Origin: Caprimulgus europaeus
Lineage: Eukaryota; Chordata; Aves; Caprimulgiformes; Caprimulgidae
Length of the DNA: 64,000 nt
Assembly (NCBI GenBank): GCA_907165065.1
Contig: OU015523.1
Coordinates: 116,772,246-116,836,245 of the forward strand
Reading direction: 5' to 3'
How positions within the stretch are numbered: the first letter of the stretch is position 1; the number at the start of each line of letters is the position of its first letter. Under the pieces are notes generated by a model. That model ran no database searches. It saw only the letters and a list, made by a program, of their open reading frames with translations, and was not told the origin of the DNA. Positions 58,961 to 64,000 of the stretch are shown here, piece after piece. The translations under genes were made by a program, and so were the position numbers.

Positions 58961-61900
58961 TTATCTTCTGCTTGTGAGCAACAGGAGTGTAAAACCTCAG
59001 TGGATTGGTGTTTCATATTCTTTCTGTACTGGTGAAAGGAAAAAGCATAGAAGCATCCAGACTGAAAGATTTTTAACTAACAAGCACTATTTTTCCCTAT
59101 AAAATAAATTTAAAAACCACTCTACCGAAACAAATATCCTCTGTTAACCTTCATGCCAGAGGAAGGGGAATCACTAGACAGGGAAATAACAATTCAGGGA
59201 AGAGGTTAATTATATGCTTTTATGTACTAATAGAAAGAGTTCAGATGCTCTAATATAAATAGCCCAGATTCTTCTTTGTGTGCTTCATTTCTAAGTTCAT
59301 GTTCAACTGAACATCCTGCCAAAATTCAGTCTGAGTAGAAAAACTTTTGGCAAGATTTTGTGAAATAAATTCAGAGACTCTTAGAATTAATAGTGTTTCA
59401 GAATTTTTTTTTTTTTTCTGTGTACATAAAAGAAAAGGCTTTCAGGATTAGTCCTCATAGTGAGATCTTTTACTCTGTGGTAATTAGTGACTCCAAGTCC
59501 CTGTGCTTCCACCCACACACATCGCAAATGTTAACTTCATGTTAACCTAATAGACTTTGTCCAGCGTAGCTGCTGGGTAACAACAGTTGCTTCTTGCAAG
59601 CCAAGAACACAAAAGAAATGGGTGTTACAGGATGAATTGTTGCTCAGTCCGTTTCAGCAGTAGCTCTTTCCACTGCCAAAGAATGGTATTTTAAACCCCA
59701 TGCATGCACTCTGCTTTGCCGGAGACTTTTGAACAGTGCTTGGCACCATGCTCTGGTTTAGCGTTGTATATGCCAGGCTTTTCTCACAAAGGAGAGAGAA
59801 CAGAACAGCCCAGGACAGGCAGGGAGAACATCTCTTCAGCTAGAGCCCAGAAGACATGTGGTATGCTCTGCTCACATAAACATCAGTGTGCTTCTCAAGG
59901 GCTGCTCAGCAATTTCCCTGGAAAACTCAGAAATCCAGGTATCAAGTGTCATTCAGTACCTCTCCTGCATTTTAGTTAGTGCTACACAGTTCTTTTGGGG
60001 TGAAAAAAATGCAGAGCATTCTTATTGACTGCTTTAGCAAAACAAACCTCTCATAGGCACACACTTCTTAAGAAGGAGAGTTATATTAAACATTAAATCC
60101 ATGGAAAGATGCTTGCGTTCACATCTGTCTGGAAGCTTCAAGCTAATCCCAAAGGTTGATAAGTTGCAAATTTTAATGTGCAGTTGGATTCTCTGAGCAA
60201 CATGGTTCATGTTCAGGAACACAGAGCTACAGACATGCTCCCAGATGTTTGTGGCAAACCTTCTGTCTTGGGTAACCCATCTCTGCCCCTCCAGCCACAG
60301 CCTGAGCTGGTATGCCAGGCTGTGGTCCAGCAAGGCTGTGGTCTAGCAAGGCTGTAGTGCATGTGTGTCAATCACATACATTCTGTCCTGCCAGCTCAGC
60401 TGAGATAGCAACATTAACACCAGTGAGACCTGTCAGAGCCCTAAATTATACCTTTTTCCTTTCTTCTCCCACTTGTTATTTATCCCAAATGTCTTTTTAG
60501 GTAATGAGGTATCCGAGCACATCAGTTTGCCTGCCGCCTCCAGATTCTGTCAAGATACTAATAATCAATCTTCAATTTTTTTGAGGGTTATGTCTAAAAA
60601 CAAACTGATGGTTTTTCTTGTTCTGTCCTTATGGAATTTCCTGGTTTTCTTCCTTATGTGCCTCATGAAACCACTCAGACCTTGACCCTGGACAGATGTA
60701 GTGAGCTCTCTACATGGGCAACTTAGGCAGGAGATGCAACTCAACCATCACCCCAAAACCTCAACTGTAAGATAACAGCCAGCAAAATTACAGATGACCA
60801 GCAAAGGAGTTGATTAAATGTTGATCCAAAGTTGATAGCACATTTCCATGTCTTCTGATTTTGTTTTTTCATGCTTGCTTAAAAATAAAACTCAGAACAA
60901 AACCAGCTGCTGCAAAATAAGTGAAGTGAAAACACAGAATTGAATGTCATTCTGGAGAACACAAATTAAATATATTGCGAAACTGTTTATCAGAAAGCCC
61001 CTAGTTTGCAACGTGCTTGTTTTCTTAGACAGGCTCTTACTCAATCAGTACGTGTCTAACTGGCTAAAAAATTTCTTTATGATCTTGCTAAAGTGAAGGC
61101 AAGTGCTGGGTTTCATGGATTTTAGCTTTTAATGCTGACAATTAACAAATCCTTCCTACTAGCTAAGGAGCAATCACAGGACTGTAAAAGGAATCCTGAC
61201 TGTTCAAATGTTCTAATATTTCATACACACGCACACACCATATTTTTGGGTATCTATGTTAAGCTCCAGTTTGCAGTGGGATGTGGTAGCATTGCACACT
61301 CAGCAATGGGAGCTCTTTGCAGGGTTCAGGCTGCAGTTCTTCCATGGGCAGGGAGGTAATTGTCCAGAAGAGGAGACAATGTAAGTGAGAGAGGTTGTGA
61401 ATTCCAGAGTTACAGAAACAAGTGGTATAGCAAGAATGGGTACTTTACACTGGGAAAAAAAAGGGTAAACTCTTCTGACTCCTTTTGCAGGTAAGCAAAG
61501 GAGTGATGTGATCACTTGACACTTGCCTGACATTTCTTTGGACAGAAGTGTCATTTACATTTGTAAAATGAAGTTAGTAGCTGTACTGAATTCTTCTGCT
61601 ATGAATGAGCCTTTGGAGAGTCCAGAGCAAGGACTGCACTGTGCCTCTTCTGTGAATGGGGGAGGACAACCTTGTGGCAGAAATATGGCTCCAGAAGTGG
61701 GAGAGATCTGGACATTATTTGCAAAACTGCTGCAGTTTCACAGTTGCCGATGCTGTTAATCTCAGTACAAACCTCCCAGATGGAGTTTTTTTCTTCCTCT
61801 TACAACTGTATCACATGGAGGTTTAACCTTTCCTTTCTCAAACACACAAAGCTGCTAGCAATGACTGTCATGCAGAAAACCCTGGCAGTATGGACCTTAC

Positions 61901-62758
61901 AACGTCTCCTCCACCCCAAGGCCTCAGGTCAACCAAAAAGCAAAGCAGCACACACAAGATAATCCCACCAGGCTGATAGGACACACTAGAAAACAGATGT
62001 TTTTGCTGACCACACCTCTGCTCTCTTCTGACAACTACAGGCCACTGTATTTCAGCTGAAACTTGATTTACCAAGCCCAACTACATCCCTCCAGAGAGCT
62101 GTGCTTCAGGAGTAAGATGGACTCCTTGCTGCCCAGAAAACGTAGAGAACAGTGCCAGAAGTCCAGGTGTACATCAGGGTGTCTCCTGGCTCCATTCCCA
62201 GCACTAGAGAGAGCTCTCTTGCGCATAGGATGCCACCAGCGAAGGAGGGATGATAGCTTTCCCATTTCTTCAGGCTATCTCAGGACTGTTTAAAACTCAA
62301 AAGACCTCTCACAGTCTCTTTCTGCATCCAACCTGCCCCTGTACCATGGATATGGGGCAAAGAGATGACTGCAGTTCTGAATCAGGTAGGCATCATGTGC
62401 CCTATGTGTTCATTGGGGGCTAAGTAGTATGGTTTCACTGCCCCCCCTAAAGCACTGCAGAAGGACATTGGGCAAAGCTTTCCCTCTGCTGTGATATGAC
62501 CTCAAATATCCCACAAATGACAGAGGTTTTGGGTTACCACTGCAAAAAGTACAGATGCATCCTTAGACATATGAAAATAGAAGTATTGTTCTGAGATGGT
62601 GAATATATGTATGTTTGGAAGCAGGTGCTTCCCTGTGTGCTCATAATTTGTGAGCAGAGCTTGACTGCCCTTTAAAATTATCTTGTCCATAAACTGTGAC
62701 ATCAAAACAGTGCAAAACCCAGCCAGGAAAACCCAAATAAAGCTTCAAATTGTGGATG
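58961..62758. other. Intergenic, nothing identified
   Basis: Unique sequence, slightly more GC-rich after about 61.3 kb. Overlapping short open frames on both strands at 61300-62300 show no family signature. No gene could be supported. Confidence 0.45.
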
Positions 62759-62905
62759 CACTCTCCCTGGAAGTGTTCAAGGCCAGGTTAGATGAGGCTT
62801 TGAGCAACCCGGTCTAGTGGAAGGTGTCCCTGCTCATGGCAGGGGAGTTGAAACTGGATGATCTTTAAGGTCCCTTCCAACCCAAACCATTTTATGGTTC
62901 TATGA
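62759..62905 (+). mobile_element. CR1 LINE, short 3'-end fragment
   Basis: About 147 bp of CR1 3' UTR (CTCCCTGGAAGTGTTCAAGG) ending at CATTTTATGGTTCTATGATA. It is close to the 52251 copy but more truncated. Confidence 0.95.
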
Positions 62906-63467
62906 TAAATGACCATTTTTTAAAAACACCCTACCAGGCCTTACATCACTTTAAGAGAGAAATTACATTTGTTGGATATGTTCTTCTAGCGACTGTCCTG
63001 TCTTGTCTTGGATGATCAGATATCCAATCCATCTTCTGAGGACATTCAGTTTTTTGACCCCATCTAGAAAAGACTGGCTCCATTGCTGTGTATGTGCTGT
63101 GGTGAGAAATGGCAGACACCTGATTTAAAAGTAAGGTTAGATAAGTGCAGTAAGATCACCGGAGCAGGGGTGAAAAGGCAGCCTTCTCCTGCTGCAGAGC
63201 AGAGCAGTGTGATTGCCAGCCCTGTGCCTGGGCCAGGCTGTGCATTGTCTGTGCCTGTCCCCTGTGTTGGCTGGAGGCTGCTGTCAAGCAGGAGTCCAAG
63301 ACAGTGATGACACTTCAGGCTGCATGTCCCTGAGTATCTCTGCTGTATGTGAAGCACTGTTCTGTCAGTACCTACTGGAATAGGTGTCCATACTGCCTTG
63401 GGCAGGTGCTAAGGAGTATTTAGCAGGTCAGGGGAGATCTTCTCTCTCAATATGAGGAGTGTTAGCT

Positions 63468-63740
63468 TTATTCCAAATTATTCCAAATAACATCAAAATC
63501 TGAAAGAGCCCCTATCAGGCATTCAGCACCAGAAAAGGAAGTTGTTTTCATGTCTTCTGAGCAGGCTTTGTCAGCAATATTGAGGACTACCTTGGGAGAA
63601 TGACAATGATTCCTTACTACTTCAGCGACCAGGAATGCAGAGGGAGATTTTGATGTACCCAATGCAAAAGCAGATATAAAGTCCCTATCATTTAAGCAAG
63701 CCTTGGTTTCATCAGTACTCACAGCAAAAATCCCCATTCT
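63468..63740 (-). CDS. Unidentified 89-codon ATG frame with acceptor and AATAAA (possible terminal exon or relic)
   Basis: On the minus strand, GATGCTGTTTTACAG ends just before AGA-ATG (ATG at 63735-63737). The frame then runs 89 codons: MGIFAVSTDETKACLNDRDF at the start, then ALGTSKSPSAFLVAEVVRNH and GAECLIGALSDFDVIWNNLE at the end. The TAA overlaps an AATAAA (minus-strand complement of 63467-63472). The peptide has an ordinary mixed composition. The sense strand in the matching register is also fairly open, so which strand was coding, if either, is unclear. I do not recognise it. Confidence 0.25.
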   Translation of the reverse strand, partial: RMGIFAVSTDETKACLNDRDFISAFALGTSKSPSAFLVAEVVRNHCHSPKVVLNIADKACSEDMKTTSFSGAECLIGALSDFDVIWNNLE

Positions 63741-64000
63741 CTGTAAAACAGCATCAGTGTTCAGAAAGGAACCTTTTCCACCACCATACTCGTGTGTGCC
63801 AACATCTGTTGTGACCTTGGATTTACCATACTGAAGTTAACATCATTTGGGTAACTATGAATCAAGTGATATTTGATGTAAGCCTGTAAGATGTTCTCTC
63901 TGGTGTCTTTGCCAGGTTTCTGTGATGTTAATTACTCTGGGATTGCATGAATGTATTCTGCATTTTTAACTTCTCATGCAAAGTGTCCTTGTACTGTGAG
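63741..64000. other. Window edge, nothing identified
   Basis: No feature was recognised in the last 260 bases. The next gene expected from mammalian gene order downstream of GRM5 would be CTSC, and no cathepsin sequence was seen in the window. Confidence 0.4.

Noticed and set aside
16482..64000. Search for CTSC or another downstream neighbour gene
   Set aside because: No cathepsin-like coding sequence, catalytic motif or multi-exon pattern was seen, so the next gene presumably lies beyond the window.
1..64000. CRISPR arrays, tRNA, rRNA, bacterial operons
   Set aside because: Nothing of these kinds is present. The sequence is intron-rich vertebrate DNA.

Overview
The window reads as vertebrate nuclear DNA from a bird. 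The main evidence is many copies of the CR1 LINE, with the typical 3' end of repeated ATTCTATG-type octamers, plus LTR fragments of the kinds that are abundant in neoavian birds. The only gene I can identify with confidence is the 3' end of GRM5 (metabotropic glutamate receptor 5), on the + strand. The species cannot be fixed from the sequence. The LTR types argue for a neoavian rather than a galliform bird, but that rests on memory of repeat families.

Layout. Bases 1-6337 are the end of a GRM5 intron; the large seven-transmembrane exon lies upstream of the window. Bases 6338-6433 are the 96-nt cassette exon that distinguishes the mGluR5b isoform from mGluR5a. A 9.2-kb intron follows (6434-15658) and contains one plausible unannotated in-phase exon at 7992-8175. 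The terminal coding exon is 15659-16481 and carries the Homer-binding and PDZ-binding motifs. A long 3' UTR follows, with a candidate poly(A) signal at 20278.

The remaining roughly 44 kb is intergenic and AT-rich. CR1 copies lie at 24715, 25622(-), 30625(-), 34930, 44357, 45870/46513, 52251, 58637(-) and 62759. Three LTR fragments lie at 43933-45263, 46047-46512 and 52842-53111. One CR1 sits inside an LTR and one LTR sits inside a CR1, which gives a relative chronology.

Structures not explained by ordinary annotation include: an inverted duplication of about 106 bp copied into a CR1, with shared ACCTT at the junction and an adjacent 18-bp minisatellite (31376-31566, source 32122-32227); a 14-bp hairpin exactly at a CR1 5' junction (34907-34941); two abutting hairpins at 51191-51237; and several minus-strand stretches that look like decayed coiled-coil coding sequence, including one with both splice consensus sites (38179-38281). 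I found no complete protein gene other than the GRM5 3' end, no tRNA or rRNA, and no CRISPR. I do not claim a new biological system. The best leads are the candidate alternative GRM5 exon and the template-switch-like inverted duplication.
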